The notes: generated by a model not told the origin, from the sequence alone. Positions 1-9,292 are shown, numbered from the stretch's first letter. The stretch is 64,000 nt of DNA from Sphingomonas donggukensis (GCF_023674425.1 NZ_CP098401.1:1054001-1118000), one strand, 5' to 3'. Program-made: numbers and translations.

Positions 1-886
1 CCAGCCGACCGCCGACTGGTTGCAACTGCCCGCTGCCGAACGCGCGCGCACCTTTCAAGCGAAACCGCTGTGGCAGCGCGCGATTATCGTCGCCGCCGGG
101 CCGTTCATCAATCTGGCGCTGGCGGTACTGATCCTCGCAGGCTTCGCGCTCGCCTATGGCCAGAGCACGACCCCGCCGGTGGTTGGCGCGATCGAGCCGA
201 ACAGCGCCGCGGCAAAGGCCGGGGTGCGCCCGGGCGATCGTATCGCCAGCATCGGCGGCACCGGCATCGAACGGTTCGACGAGCTGAAGATGTACGCGGC
301 GCTGCGCCCGGGTGAGAGGGTCGCGCTGAACGTGGTCCGCGACGGAAGCGTGAACACGTTGCCGCTGACCATCGGCACGCTCAAGCAAGCGGATCGCTGG
401 GGCAACGCCTATCAGATCGGTCGCATCGGCATCGGGCCCGCTGAACCGGTCTGGTCGAAGGTGTCGCTGGTCGAAGCTCCCGTGGTCGGCGTCCGGCGCA
501 CGGGCGAAATCATTTCGATGATGGTAGACACCATCGGCCAGGTCATCACCGGACGCCGTTCGGTCAAGGAAATGGGCGGGCCGCTGCGGATCGCTCAGGT
601 GTCCGGACAGCAGCTGTCGCTCGGCTGGCCCGAGTTCGTTTCGCTGATCGCGATGATCTCGATTAACTTGGGGTTCATCAACCTGTTGCCAGTCCCGATC
701 CTCGATGGGGGGCATCTGATGTTCTACGCGGTCGAGGCGGTGCGGCGCCGGCCGCTCGGTGTGCGGGCACAGGAATGGGCTTTTCGCGGCGGGCTCGCGG
801 CGATCCTGGCGCTGATGCTGCTGGTGACGATCAACGATCTCGGCGCATTCGGGCTGTGGCGTGGCATCGCCGGCTTGATCGGCTGA
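1..886 (+). CDS. rseP: RseP site-2 protease, C-terminal part (left end cut by window)
   Basis: RIP metalloprotease of the inner membrane that performs the second, intramembrane cut of anti-sigma factors such as RseA. The frame is open from base 2, so the N-terminus with the HExxH zinc motif lies outside the window. Visible are a transmembrane segment after WQRAIIVAAGPFINLALAV, a PDZ domain (about residues 55-110 of the fragment, PPVVGAIEPNSAAAKAG then GDRI), and the conserved NLLPVPILDGGH motif that supplies the third zinc ligand (Asp), followed by a last membrane helix. It is followed after 67 bases by bamA, the usual sphingomonad and proteobacterial order. The in-frame TTG at 20 is internal and is not the start. 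Confidence 0.95.
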   Translation, partial: QPTADWLQLPAAERARTFQAKPLWQRAIIVAAGPFINLALAVLILAGFALAYGQSTTPPVVGAIEPNSAAAKAGVRPGDRIASIGGTGIERFDELKMYAALRPGERVALNVVRDGSVNTLPLTIGTLKQADRWGNAYQIGRIGIGPAEPVWSKVSLVEAPVVGVRRTGEIISMMVDTIGQVITGRRSVKEMGGPLRIAQVSGQQLSLGWPEFVSLIAMISINLGFINLLPVPILDGGHLMFYAVEAVRRRPLGVRAQEWAFRGGLAAILALMLLVTINDLGAFGLWRGIAGLIG

Positions 887-953
887 CCCGCATGGGGCAG
901 GGCGTGGGCCGCGTGTTTATTAGTGTTTCTGATTTTCGTTGGGGTGGGATTTG

Positions 954-3698
954 GTGAACTCGATGAAGGCCTCGACGATGTCCGCGCGTGCCGCCGCGGC
1001 ACTGATGACCGGCACGATCCTTGCCGGCCTGCCGCTCGCTGCCCAGGCGCAGACCCCTCCGCCTGCACCGCAGGTCGCGGCACCGCCTGCGGCGGCGCCC
1101 CTCGAGCAGCGCACGATCAAGTCGATCCGTGTCGAGGGTTCTCAGCGCGTCGAGCCGGAAACCGTGCTCAGCTACACGCGCCTGCGCGTCGGCCAAGCCT
1201 ACACCAACGAAAGCGTCGATCAGGCGATCAAGGACCTGCTGGCGTCCGACCTGCTGGCCGACGTCTCGATCGCCGGCGTCGAGACCGGCGACCTGGTCAT
1301 CCGCATCCGCGAGAACCCGATCATCAACCGCGTGGTGCTGGAGGGCAACAAGCGGCTGAAGAACGACAAGATCGAGAAGGAGCTGAAGCTCAAGCCGCGG
1401 CAGATCTTCACCCGCACCGCGGTGCGCGCCGACGTCGCGCGCATCATCGAGCTGTACCGCCGCCAGGGCCGGTTCGCCGCGGTGGTGGAGCCCAAGCAGG
1501 TCAGCCTGGACCAGAACCGCGTCGACGTGATCTTCGAGATTCGCGAGGGGCCGAAGTCCAAGGTCCGCCAGATCAACATTATCGGCAACGAGGTGTTCGA
1601 CGACGGCGAGCTGCGCAAGCAGATGGCGACCAAGGAAGCGCGGCTGCTGACGATCCTGTCGTCGAACACGTCTTACGACCAGGACCGGCTGGCATACGAT
1701 CAGCAGAAGCTGCGCCAGTTCTATCTGACGGAGGGCTATGCCGATTTCCGCGTCATCTCCGCGGTCGCCGAGCTGACGCCCGACAAGCGCGACTTCATCA
1801 TCACCTACGTCGTCGAGGAAGGGCCGCGCTACAAGTTCGGCGACGTCACCGTCGACAGCGAGATCCGGGACTTCAACAACACGACGCTCGCCGCGTCGCT
1901 GCCGATGAAGAAGGACGACTGGTACGACGCGAAGAAGGTCGAGGATTCGGTCGATCAGCTGCAGCAGGCCGCCGGCCTCTTCGGCTACGCCTTCTCCGAG
2001 GTCGAGCCCGAGTTCCAGCGCGACCGCGAAACGCTGACGATGGGGATCAACTTCCGCATCAAGGAAGCGAACCGCACCTACATCGAAAAGATCGACATCA
2101 CCGGCAACACGCAGACGCAGGACAAGGTGATCCGGCGCGAGATGCGCGTGGCGGAGGGTGACGCGTTCAACACCTTCCTGGTGAAGCGGTCGACCGATCG
2201 CATCAACTCGCTCGGCTATTTCCAGGAAAAGTTCGAGATCGAGCAGAAGCCGGGTTCGGCGCCCGACCGCATCGTCCTCCAGGCGAATGTCGAGGAAAAG
2301 GCGACCGGCGAGCTGTCGCTGTCGGCGGGCTTCTCGAGCCTCGAGCGGTTCATCATCCAGGCCTCGGTCCGCCAGCGCAATTTCCGCGGCAAGGGCCAGG
2401 ATCTGCGCGCGTCGGTAAACTACTCGACCTATTCGAAGTCGCTCGAACTGGGCTTCACCGAGCCCTATCTGTTCGACAAGAACATCGCGCTGGGCGGCAC
2501 GATCTTCCGTCGCGACTACAATAATTTCAATTACGTCGGCCAGGAACGTCAGACGACCTATTCGCAGGTGTCGACCGGTTTCCAGCTGGCGACCGGCGTA
2601 CCGCTGACCGAATATCTGACGCTGTCGGGCCGCTACAGCCTGACGCAGGACGATGTCGGGCTCGACCAGGCGACCTTCTTCACCAACGGCGTCTGCGATC
2701 CGGTGAAGGCGGGCCGCTATCTGTGCGACGCGATCGGCAATCGCCTGACGTCCTCGCTGGGCGTCAGCCTGAGCTACGACAGCCTCAACAGCCGCCTGCG
2801 GCCCTCGGCGGGCCAGCGCGTGACGCTGGGCGCCGACTTCGCGGGCCTCGGCGGCGACGTCAAATACATCCGCGGCAACGTCAATGCCGCCAAATACTGG
2901 GGCATCGGTCGCGGCTTCATCCTCTCGGCGACCGCCGAGGGCGGCTATATCCACAGCCTGGAAAAGAGCCGCGGTCCCGGCATCGACAAGGTCCGCATCA
3001 CCGATCGCTTCTATCTGGGCGAGCCGCAGTTCCGCGGCTTCGACATCCGCGGCGTCGGCCCGCGGGTACAGCGCATCTCGTACACCGGCGATCCCTCGAC
3101 CAACGACCAGGCGCTGATCACCGACCGCAACCAGATCGTCGACGATGCGCTGGGCGGTCGGGCCTATTACCTCGGCAAGCTGGAGCTCGAGCTGCCGCTC
3201 GGCGCCGGTGCGCGCGAGCTGGGCCTGCGTCCGTCGATCTTCATCCAGGCCGGCGCGCTGTTCGGAGTGACCCGCCCGCTGCCGACGCTCGCCTTCCCGC
3301 AGGCGCGCAATGCCGACGGCAGCCTGCGCTTCAACAAGGACGGCTCGCCGACGCTGCTGCCGCTGACGACCTTCGTGAAGGACGACCAGGGGCGCCAGCT
3401 GTACGTGGTGAACAATTCGGATTCCACCGTCGCCTATACCACCTGCGCGGTCGGGACCTCGGCGACGTTCGGGGGACCGTGCGTCGGCTCGCAGATAAAT
3501 TCCCCGTTCACCCAGGACACGTCACCCTTCTTCGAGCGGTTCGTGGGCGATTCGGCCAAGCCGCGCCTGTCGATCGGTGTCGGCGTGAACTGGAATTCGC
3601 CGTTCGGCCCGCTGCGCATCGATTTGGCGAAGGCGCTGCTGAGCGAAACCGGCGACGACACGAAACTTCTGACTTTCAATGTAGGGACACAGTTCTGA
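954..3698 (+). CDS. bamA: Outer membrane protein assembly factor BamA
   Basis: Omp85 protein that inserts beta-barrel proteins into the outer membrane. About 914 residues, longer than the roughly 800 of E. coli. A signal peptide ends near AAQAQ, five POTRA domains follow to about residue 430, then the 16-strand barrel with the loop-6 motif RGF (in [13 protein letters not shown]) and a C-terminal Phe (NVGTQF) as the barrel signal. The extra length is in extracellular loops, two of which carry a Cys pair ([13 protein letters not shown] and TTCAVG...GGPC), suggesting loop disulfides. Start uncertain: GTG at 954 sits about 5 bases after a GGGGTGGGA stretch, while ATG at 963 and TTG at 939 are alternatives. 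It overlaps the next gene (TGATG). Confidence 0.96.
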   Translation: MNSMKASTMSARAAAALMTGTILAGLPLAAQAQTPPPAPQVAAPPAAAPLEQRTIKSIRVEGSQRVEPETVLSYTRLRVGQAYTNESVDQAIKDLLASDLLADVSIAGVETGDLVIRIRENPIINRVVLEGNKRLKNDKIEKELKLKPRQIFTRTAVRADVARIIELYRRQGRFAAVVEPKQVSLDQNRVDVIFEIREGPKSKVRQINIIGNEVFDDGELRKQMATKEARLLTILSSNTSYDQDRLAYDQQKLRQFYLTEGYADFRVISAVAELTPDKRDFIITYVVEEGPRYKFGDVTVDSEIRDFNNTTLAASLPMKKDDWYDAKKVEDSVDQLQQAAGLFGYAFSEVEPEFQRDRETLTMGINFRIKEANRTYIEKIDITGNTQTQDKVIRREMRVAEGDAFNTFLVKRSTDRINSLGYFQEKFEIEQKPGSAPDRIVLQANVEEKATGELSLSAGFSSLERFIIQASVRQRNFRGKGQDLRASVNYSTYSKSLELGFTEPYLFDKNIALGGTIFRRDYNNFNYVGQERQTTYSQVSTGFQLATGVPLTEYLTLSGRYSLTQDDVGLDQATFFTNGVCDPVKAGRYLCDAIGNRLTSSLGVSLSYDSLNSRLRPSAGQRVTLGADFAGLGGDVKYIRGNVNAAKYWGIGRGFILSATAEGGYIHSLEKSRGPGIDKVRITDRFYLGEPQFRGFDIRGVGPRVQRISYTGDPSTNDQALITDRNQIVDDALGGRAYYLGKLELELPLGAGARELGLRPSIFIQAGALFGVTRPLPTLAFPQARNADGSLRFNKDGSPTLLPLTTFVKDDQGRQLYVVNNSDSTVAYTTCAVGTSATFGGPCVGSQINSPFTQDTSPFFERFVGDSAKPRLSIGVGVNWNSPFGPLRIDLAKALLSETGDDTKLLTFNVGTQF

Positions 3699-4312
3699 TG
3701 AAGACTTACCTTCTCTCGGCGGTCGCCGTTCTCGCGACCGTCGCTCCGGCCGCTGCGCAGCAGGTGCCCGACGCCAAGATCGCCGTCGTCGATACCGAGC
3801 GTCTGTTTGGCGAATGCACCGCCTGCAAGGCCGCGAACACCCAGCTCCAGACCCAGCGCCAGCAGCTCCAGACCAGCGCGCAGTCGCTCGGCACGCCGCT
3901 GCAGACCGAGGGTCAGGCGATCCAGACCGCGCTCAACGCCGCCAAGGGCACGCCCGACGCCGCTCTGCAGACGCGCATCACCGCGTTCGAGACGCGCCAG
4001 CGTTCCGCGCAGCAACAGCTGGCGACCCAGCAGCAGACGTTCGAGCGCAACGTCGCCTATGTCCGCCAGCAGATCGGCCAGAAGATCGGCCCGATCATCA
4101 CGCAGGTCGCGCAGTCGCGCGGCGCGACGCTGGCGGTGGACAAGAACAACACGTTCTTCAACGCCCCCGCTGCCGAGATCACCGATGCCGTGCTCGCCCA
4201 GCTGAACGCCCAGCTGCCGAGCGTCAGCACCGTCGCACCTGCGGCGCCTGCAGCGACCACCCCGGCGGCCCCCGCCACGACCACGCCCGCGACGCCCCGC
4301 CGCGGTCGATGA
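3698..4312 (+). CDS. skp: Skp/OmpH-family periplasmic chaperone
   Basis: Periplasmic holdase that carries unfolded outer-membrane proteins to BamA. 204 residues: signal peptide to about residue 22 (AAAQQ), the family start [11 protein letters not shown], a central Gln/Ala-rich helical stretch of about 100 residues forming the coiled-coil tentacles, then the closing strand region [14 protein letters not shown] low-complexity Ala/Thr/Pro tail of about 30 residues ends in RRGR and is not part of the family fold. Translation is probably coupled to bamA (TGATG) and to fabZ (ATGA overlap). Confidence 0.9.
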   Translation: MKTYLLSAVAVLATVAPAAAQQVPDAKIAVVDTERLFGECTACKAANTQLQTQRQQLQTSAQSLGTPLQTEGQAIQTALNAAKGTPDAALQTRITAFETRQRSAQQQLATQQQTFERNVAYVRQQIGQKIGPIITQVAQSRGATLAVDKNNTFFNAPAAEITDAVLAQLNAQLPSVSTVAPAAPAATTPAAPATTTPATPRRGR

Positions 4313-4791
4313 GCGAGGAGACGGCAGCAGCGACCTCCATCGGCCCGCTCGATATCGCGCGGGTGATGGCGGCGCTGCCGCATCGCTATCCGATTCTGCT
4401 GGTCGACCGGGTAGAAGAGCTCGTGATCGACCAGCGCATCGTCGCGATCAAGGCGGTGTCGATGAATGAGGAGTTCTTCCAGGGGCATTTCCCCGGAAGG
4501 CCGATCATGCCCGGCGTCCTGCAGGTCGAGGCGCTGGCGCAGGCTGCCGGCGTGCTGGCGGTCGAGAGCCTCGGCCTCGCCGGATCTGGCAAGCTCGTCT
4601 ATTTCATGTCGATCGATGGCGTGAAGTTCCGCAAGCCGGTCGAGCCGGGCGTGCTGCTGCGCCTCGAAGTCGAGTTCGTGCAAAAGCGGTCGCGCGTGTG
4701 CAAGTTCGCAGGGCGCGCGATGCTGGGTGACGATGTCGCCACCGAGTGCGAATTCACCGCGATGATCGCCGATCCGCCCAAGCAGGGCTGA
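4309..4791 (+). CDS. fabZ: 3-hydroxyacyl-ACP dehydratase FabZ
   Basis: Cytosolic hot-dog-fold dehydratase that converts (3R)-hydroxyacyl-ACP to trans-2-enoyl-ACP in fatty-acid synthesis. 160 residues. The signature [12 protein letters not shown] near residue 24 contains the catalytic His, and [20 protein letters not shown] carries the catalytic Glu. It starts inside the skp stop (ATGA) and is followed by a strong hairpin terminator at 4814-4845, so it is the last gene of the rseP-bamA-skp-fabZ unit. lpxD, lpxA and lpxB, which often lie nearby in other proteobacteria, are absent here. Confidence 0.96.
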   Translation: MSEETAAATSIGPLDIARVMAALPHRYPILLVDRVEELVIDQRIVAIKAVSMNEEFFQGHFPGRPIMPGVLQVEALAQAAGVLAVESLGLAGSGKLVYFMSIDGVKFRKPVEPGVLLRLEVEFVQKRSRVCKFAGRAMLGDDVATECEFTAMIADPPKQG

Positions 4792-4813
4792 CCACCGCCG
4801 ACCTTGTATTCCG

Positions 4814-4845
4814 GCGCGTCCCTGTGTAGGGGCGCGCTTCGTTTT
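4814..4845 (+). terminator. Rho-independent terminator after fabZ
   Basis: Arms GCGCGTCCCT (4814-4823) and AGGGGCGCGC (4828-4837) pair over 10 bp with one G-U pair and a GTGT loop. They are followed directly by TTCGTTTT. It lies 22 bases after the fabZ stop and before rpmE. Confidence 0.85.
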
Positions 4846-4863
4846 GGCTGGTCGGAACCAGCC
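4846..4863 (+). promoter_or_regulatory. Stem-loop in the rpmE leader
   Basis: GGCTGGT and ACCAGCC form a perfect 7-bp stem with a CGGA loop right after the fabZ terminator. It ends 7 bases before the GGAGTG ribosome-binding site of rpmE. This could be a leader structure for autoregulation by L31 or an mRNA 5' stabiliser; neither is shown by sequence alone. Confidence 0.45.
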
Positions 4864-4884
4864 GCCATTTCCGGAGTGATTGCC

Positions 4885-5115
4885 ATGAAGACCGATACGC
4901 ATCCCGACTATCACATGATCAAGGTCCAGATGACCGACGGGACCGTGTTCGAGACGCGTTCGACCTGGGGCAAGGAGGGCGACCTGATGACGCTCGACAT
5001 CGATCCGCTGGCGCACCCGGCGTGGACCGGCGGTCGCGGCCAGATGCTCGACAGCGGCGGCCAGGTGGCACGCTTCAACAAGCGTTTCGGCGGCCTGACG
5101 CTCGGCAAGAAGTAA
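4885..5115 (+). CDS. rpmE: Large-subunit ribosomal protein bL31
   Basis: 76-residue ribosomal protein of the 50S subunit. The start ATG follows GGAGTG. The N-terminal pattern [15 protein letters not shown] and the C-terminal FNKRFGG are typical of alphaproteobacterial L31. There is no cysteine, so this is the zinc-free (C-minus) form with no CxxC motif. It has its own upstream terminator and leader hairpin, so it is probably transcribed alone or with the PilZ gene. Confidence 0.95.
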   Translation: MKTDTHPDYHMIKVQMTDGTVFETRSTWGKEGDLMTLDIDPLAHPAWTGGRGQMLDSGGQVARFNKRFGGLTLGKK

Positions 5116-5171
5116 GCCGGTCGCGGGGTTGGGATAACGCGGCGTTAACCGACGTCGCGTACCCCGGGCGG

Positions 5172-5507
5172 ATGTTGACCTCCGCCGAACCCGTGTTGTT
5201 CACATCCGAATACGAGCCGGCCGAGAGCCTCGGTCGGCGACGGGTGCCCCGCGCACCCGTGTCGCTCGACGCGCGCGTCGGGCGGGGCGGACTCGACCGC
5301 GCGCTGTGCAAGGTCACCGACCTGTCAATCCACGGCGCCCGGCTGCAGACCTATTCGGCGATGAAGAAGGGCAGCATGATCTGGCTGACCCTGCCGGGCA
5401 TCGGCCCCGTCGCGGCCACCGTGCGCTGGTCCGACGATTTCGAGGCGGGCTGCGAGTTCCGCCACCCGCTTGATCCCTTGGCGTTCGCCGAACTCGTCGC
5501 TGGCTGA
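5172..5507 (+). CDS. PilZ-domain protein (c-di-GMP binding motifs intact)
   Basis: 111-residue single-domain PilZ protein, probably a cytosolic c-di-GMP receptor. Both ligand motifs are present: RxxxR (R23-V-P-R27) and DxSxxG (D50-L-S-I-H-G55), followed by the expected barrel strands (SMIWLTLPGIGPVAATVRW). No output domain is fused, so it would act through a partner protein. The start ATG at 5172 follows GGGCGG. No cyclase or phosphodiesterase gene is next to it, so its target cannot be told from context. Confidence 0.85.
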   Translation: MLTSAEPVLFTSEYEPAESLGRRRVPRAPVSLDARVGRGGLDRALCKVTDLSIHGARLQTYSAMKKGSMIWLTLPGIGPVAATVRWSDDFEAGCEFRHPLDPLAFAELVAG

Positions 5508-5612
5508 GGCCGCTTCGACGCGGCTGAAAAAATCCTCGCGCGCACGGGGATTGCAACGCCTGCGCAATTGTTACAGCTTCGCCGCCATCGATCGCGCTTG
5601 GGGGAGCAGCGT

Positions 5613-6029
5613 GTGCCGGGGATTTCGCTTGCGAGTGTGATGGTGATGGGCGCGCTTGCCGGGCCCGCCGCGGGGCCGGCTGCGATCGCGGTCCGGCCGA
5701 CGATCGCGCTGTCCGTACCGGTGGCTGTCGGGCGCACCCCGCTGCCGATCACGCGATTCGCCGCACCGCTCGTCTATTCGGTGCCGCGTCCCGTCGCCGC
5801 AGTCGTCCTGACGACCCGCGACCGGTTGCCCGTGACGCAGCGCATCGGGGCGAATCCGGTGCTGCACGATCCACTCCAGTTCGCGAGCGTTCGCGCGCTG
5901 CGCTTCGACCGGGGCCGCTACCGCGCGTCGCCGCTCGATGCGAAGCTCGAATTCCGGATGACGGGCGCCGCGACCAGTCTCGACCTTGCCGGCGGCGTCC
6001 CGCGGATCGTCCGCAAGGCGCTTCACTGA
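5613..6029 (+). CDS. Small secreted protein of unknown function
   Basis: 138-residue ORF from a GTG placed 6 bases after a good GGGGAG ribosome-binding site (5601-5606). The N-terminus is hydrophobic and Ala/Gly-rich and reads as a signal peptide (GISLASVMVMGALAGPAAG). The mature part is rich in Val, Pro and Arg with no recognised domain. It ends just before tRNA-Ser, which is on the other strand. I do not recognise the family; the ribosome-binding site and the codon pattern are the reasons for calling it a gene. Confidence 0.5.
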   Translation: MPGISLASVMVMGALAGPAAGPAAIAVRPTIALSVPVAVGRTPLPITRFAAPLVYSVPRPVAAVVLTTRDRLPVTQRIGANPVLHDPLQFASVRALRFDRGRYRASPLDAKLEFRMTGAATSLDLAGGVPRIVRKALH

Positions 6030-6033
6030 CCCT

Positions 6034-6123
6034 TGGCGGAGAGAGTGGGATTCGAACCCACGGTGAGCTTCCACCCACGGCGGTTTTCAAGACCGCTGCC
6101 TTAAACCACTCGGCCATCTCTCC
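6034..6123 (-). tRNA. tRNA-Ser (anticodon UGA)
   Basis: On the minus strand the acceptor stem GGAGAGA pairs with TCTCTCC, the anticodon arm has a CTTGAAA loop with anticodon TGA, and a long class II variable arm (GTGGGTGGAAGCTCAC) precedes the TTCGAAT loop. The discriminator G is followed by a genome-encoded CCA at 6034-6036. 90 nt including CCA. Reads UCN serine codons, mainly UCA. Confidence 0.97.
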
Positions 6124-6238
6124 GCTGGTGGCGCCCGCTTAGAGCGGACGCGCTCATTTGTGCAAGTGGCGGGACGACAGGGGTTCCATGCGCCCCGCCG
6201 CCTGTGGCATCACGGGCGGGTAGCAGGGGTGTGTGCGT

Positions 6239-7267
6239 ATGCGGTGGCGGTTCTGGAGAGCGGGCGTTCTGGTCGGGGCGCTGGCGATGACGACATCGTC
6301 GGCATGCGCGCAAGACGACGCCGGGTTCCAGGCGTTCCTGCAGTCGATCCGTGGACGCGCGCTTAGCGAGGGCGTGCGACCCGGCACCTTCGATGCGGTG
6401 GCGCCGACGCTGACCTACAATCCGCGCGTCGTCGAGCTCGACCGGCAGCAGCCCGAGGCGTCGCCGACCGCGGCGATCCCGAACTTCGCACCGTACAAGG
6501 CCCAGCACGTCGATGCCGCCCGCATCGCGCGGGGCCGCGCCGCCTATGCACGGACGCGCGCGCGCCTCGCCCGGATCGAGGCGGAGACCGGCGTGCCCGA
6601 GGAGATCATGGTCGCGATCTGGGGGCATGAGACGAACTACGGCGCCTATACCGGCAATTTCGACCTGCCGCGCAGCTTGGCGAGCCTAGCCTATGAAGGG
6701 CGCCGCCGCGCGCTGTTCACCGACGAATTCATCGCCACGCTGAAGATGATCGACCGCGGCGTCCCACGCGACCGGTTGAAGGGCAGCTGGGCGGGCGCCT
6801 TCGGCTATCCGCAGTTCCTGCCGTCGGTGTATCTCCGGCTGGCGCGCGATGGCGACGGCGATGGTCGCGCGGATATCTGGTCGAACGAAACCGACACGCT
6901 GGCGTCGATCGCCAATTATTTCGTCAACGCCGGCTGGCGCGCGGGCCAGCCGTGGGGATTCGCGGTGACGTTGCCCGCCCGGTTCGACCGCAGCGATCTG
7001 AAGGCGCGCACCACCAGCCCGCGCTGCCCGCGCGTGCATGATCGCCACAGCCGCTGGCGGACGATGGCCGAATGGCGCGCCCGCGGCGTCGTGCCGCAGG
7101 GGAGGGGGTGGCCGGGCGATTCTGTGCTGGCCTCGCTGATCGAGCCCGACGGTCCCGGGCGCACGGCCTATCTGCTCACCGGCAATTACCGGGTGATCCT
7201 CGATTACAATTGCTCGAACTTCTACGCGCTTTCGGTGGGATTGCTGGCCGATGAAATCGCACGCTAG
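6239..7267 (+). CDS. MltB-type lytic murein transglycosylase (GH103)
   Basis: Exported peptidoglycan lytic transglycosylase that cleaves the MurNAc-GlcNAc bond to give 1,6-anhydroMurNAc. About 342 residues with a signal peptide ending near SACAQ; the Cys there could be a lipobox but the context is not convincing. The catalytic Glu lies in MVAIWGHETNYG, and the family motifs GSWAGAFGYPQFLPS and DGDGDGRADIW follow. ATG at 6239 has AGGGG at a better distance than GTG at 6233. Its last 17 bases overlap the next gene, which is also a cell-wall protein, so the two are probably co-translated. Confidence 0.9.
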   Translation: MRWRFWRAGVLVGALAMTTSSACAQDDAGFQAFLQSIRGRALSEGVRPGTFDAVAPTLTYNPRVVELDRQQPEASPTAAIPNFAPYKAQHVDAARIARGRAAYARTRARLARIEAETGVPEEIMVAIWGHETNYGAYTGNFDLPRSLASLAYEGRRRALFTDEFIATLKMIDRGVPRDRLKGSWAGAFGYPQFLPSVYLRLARDGDGDGRADIWSNETDTLASIANYFVNAGWRAGQPWGFAVTLPARFDRSDLKARTTSPRCPRVHDRHSRWRTMAEWRARGVVPQGRGWPGDSVLASLIEPDGPGRTAYLLTGNYRVILDYNCSNFYALSVGLLADEIAR

Positions 7268-8069
7268 CCTGGCCCTGCTCGCGCTGTGGGCGACGGCGGC
7301 TGCCGCGCAGGAGCCGCCGGCGGGTGAGGGGCCGCGCGGTTCGTCGCAGGTGACGGCGGGCGAGGTGCGCTATGACGTGGTCGGTTATGCCGGCGTCGGC
7401 GACGTACCAGGGTTCGCCGCGGTCACCGATGCAGCGGACGCAGGCGGTTACGCCGAGGTGACCGCGCTCGACAGCGGGCGCACGATACTGGTCGCGGTAG
7501 TCGCGGGCAGCCCCGGAACCGGCGCGATCGTCGTGCTGTCGCCGGCGGCGCGTGCGACGCTGGGCGTGACCAGCGAACGGGTGCCGGTACGCGTCCGCCG
7601 CGTCGTGCCGTCCCCGCAGGATAGCGTGCAGCTCCGCAACCTCCAGCCGGCGAGCGCCCGGTCGAACGCGCCCGAGGTGCTGCTGGTGCCGCTTCGCCGC
7701 AAGCTGGCTGCGCAGACTGCGGTCGCTCTGCCGCCTGCACCACCCGTCAAGTCGCAGGCGCCGGCGCCGCGGCAGGCGGCGCTCAAGCCGGCGCCGATCC
7801 CCGCGCCCAAGCCAAAGCCCGCGCCCGTCGTCGTGGCTCCGGCAAAATCGGTTTCTGGGGCCCATGTCGTCCAAGTCGCGGCTCTATCGAACGCCGCCCG
7901 CGCGCAGGCACTCGCGCGTCAGCTGGGCGGCACCGTCATTCCCGCGGGCGCGCTGTTCCGCGTCCAGATCGGCCCCTTCGCCGATGTCGCGAGTGCCGAC
8001 CGCGCCCGTGCCCGCGCGGTCGCCGCCGGATATCCGGACTCGCGCCGCCAGCGGGTGGCGGGACACTGA
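7251..8069 (+). CDS. SPOR-domain protein with a degenerate RlpA-like domain
   Basis: 272-residue exported protein. Signal peptide to about residue 19 (AAAAQE), a middle region about 65-125 resembling the double-psi beta-barrel of RlpA (GGYAEVTALDSGRTILVAV then IVVLSPAARATLGV), a Pro/Ala/Lys linker, and a C-terminal SPOR domain (HVVQVAALSNAARAQALA, FRVQIGPFADVASADRA) that should bind denuded septal glycan. The catalytic NDRGPF-type motif of RlpA is replaced by AGSPGTGA, so enzymatic activity is unlikely. It overlaps the MltB-type gene by 17 bases and is followed by a carboxypeptidase, making a cell-wall trio. Confidence 0.8.
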   Translation: MKSHASLALLALWATAAAAQEPPAGEGPRGSSQVTAGEVRYDVVGYAGVGDVPGFAAVTDAADAGGYAEVTALDSGRTILVAVVAGSPGTGAIVVLSPAARATLGVTSERVPVRVRRVVPSPQDSVQLRNLQPASARSNAPEVLLVPLRRKLAAQTAVALPPAPPVKSQAPAPRQAALKPAPIPAPKPKPAPVVVAPAKSVSGAHVVQVAALSNAARAQALARQLGGTVIPAGALFRVQIGPFADVASADRARARAVAAGYPDSRRQRVAGH

Positions 8070-8113
8070 ATATCCCCTCGACTTTCGTTTCGTTTCAGCG
8101 TTTGGACCCCAGC

Positions 8114-9292
8114 ATGACCAAGACCCTCATCCTACCCGTCGCGCTCGCCGCCGCCCTTGCCGCCACAGTCCCGGGCGTCGCCCAGACCCCGCCGTTCCAG
8201 ACCGCGGCGCCCGTCGCCTATCTGGAGGATCTGTCGACCGGCGCGGTGCTGTACGCGAAGGACGCCGACCGCCGCATGCCGCCGGCATCGATGGCGAAGA
8301 TGATGACCGCCTATGTCGCATTCGACCTCATCAAGAAGGGCGATCTGAAGCTCGACCAGATGGTCACGGTGCGGCCTGAGACGTGGAAGAAATGGCACGG
8401 CCCCGCCGCCGGATCGACGATGTTCCTGTCCGCCGGCGAGCAGGTGAGCGTCGAGAACCTGATCTACGGCATCGTCGTGCTGTCGGGGAACGATGCCTGC
8501 GTGGTGCTCGCCGAACAGATCGCGGGGACCGAGGAAGCGTTCGTCAACCTGATGAACCAGAAGGCGAAGGAACTGGGCCTCACCAACAGCCACTTCGGCA
8601 CGTCGAACGGCTGGCCGGACGGCGGCGTGACCTATGTCACCGCGCGCGACCTGGCGCATCTGGCCGACGCGACCATCAAGCAGCACCCGGAGCTGTACAA
8701 GAAGTTCTATTCGCGCCGCGACTTCACCTGGGGGAAGACGCTCGGTTCGGGCAGCGACATCACCCAGGCCAACCGCGACCCGCTGCTGGGCCGCGTGGCC
8801 GGGGCGGACGGGTTGAAGACCGGGCACACCGACGAAGCTGGCTACGGCTTCACCGGGTCGGCTGAACAGAACGGCCGCCGCTTGGTCATGGTCGTCGCCG
8901 GGCTGAACACCTTCAACCAGCGGATCGAGGAATCGGTCCGCTTCATGGACTGGGGCTTCCGCGCGTGGAAGGCCAAGCCGATCGTCGCCAAGGGCAAGCG
9001 CGTGGGCACCGCCGACGTGCAGCTGGGCGACGCGCGCGAGGTCGGCCTGGTCGCGCCGAACGCTCTGTCGATCACCATCCCCGCCGGCACCGACCCCAAG
9101 ATGACCGCCCGGCTGGTCTATGACGGCCCCGTCAAGGCGCCGATCAAGGCCGGCCAGCATATCGCCGACCTGGTCGTGACGACCGAGGGCGGCAGCCCGC
9201 AGACGCTGCCGCTGGTCGCCGAGGCCGATGTTGCGGAGGCCGGCTTCTTCGGTCGCGCCTGGGCGGGTCTGATGGCGCTGTTCGGCGCGTGA
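8114..9292 (+). CDS. D-alanyl-D-alanine carboxypeptidase (DacA/DacC type, PBP5/6)
   Basis: Periplasmic serine DD-carboxypeptidase that trims the terminal D-Ala of stem peptides. 392 residues with a signal peptide ending at GVAQT. The penicillin-binding motifs are SMAK (Ser59, Lys62), SGN (VVLSGNDAC) and KTG (GLKTGHTDEAG). The C-terminal PBP5 beta-domain and an amphipathic end (FFGRAWAGLMALFGA) suggest membrane anchoring. ATG 8114 was chosen over an in-frame TTG at 8102. The stop overlaps the tmk start (GTGA). Confidence 0.94.
   Translation: MTKTLILPVALAAALAATVPGVAQTPPFQTAAPVAYLEDLSTGAVLYAKDADRRMPPASMAKMMTAYVAFDLIKKGDLKLDQMVTVRPETWKKWHGPAAGSTMFLSAGEQVSVENLIYGIVVLSGNDACVVLAEQIAGTEEAFVNLMNQKAKELGLTNSHFGTSNGWPDGGVTYVTARDLAHLADATIKQHPELYKKFYSRRDFTWGKTLGSGSDITQANRDPLLGRVAGADGLKTGHTDEAGYGFTGSAEQNGRRLVMVVAGLNTFNQRIEESVRFMDWGFRAWKAKPIVAKGKRVGTADVQLGDAREVGLVAPNALSITIPAGTDPKMTARLVYDGPVKAPIKAGQHIADLVVTTEGGSPQTLPLVAEADVAEAGFFGRAWAGLMALFGA

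Noticed and set aside
831..2954. Open minus-strand frame of 707 codons opposite bamA
   Set aside because: Antisense shadow of bamA, whose POTRA and barrel signatures are clear.
4885..5115. Lack of Cys in L31 as a damaged zinc site
   Set aside because: Zinc-free L31 is the normal form in this lineage; the rest of the protein matches the family.
5508..5545. GCCGC-ttcgac-GCGGC followed by TGAAAAAA as a terminator after the PilZ gene
   Set aside because: The stem is only 5 bp and the run after it is A, not T, on the coding strand; on the other strand the T-run lies on the wrong side.
8078..8101. TTTCGTTTCGTTTC stretch before the carboxypeptidase gene as a copy of the 31-nt repeat
   Set aside because: It shares only short CTCGAC/TTTCG pieces with the repeat, has no facing partner and is better seen as a short simple repeat.
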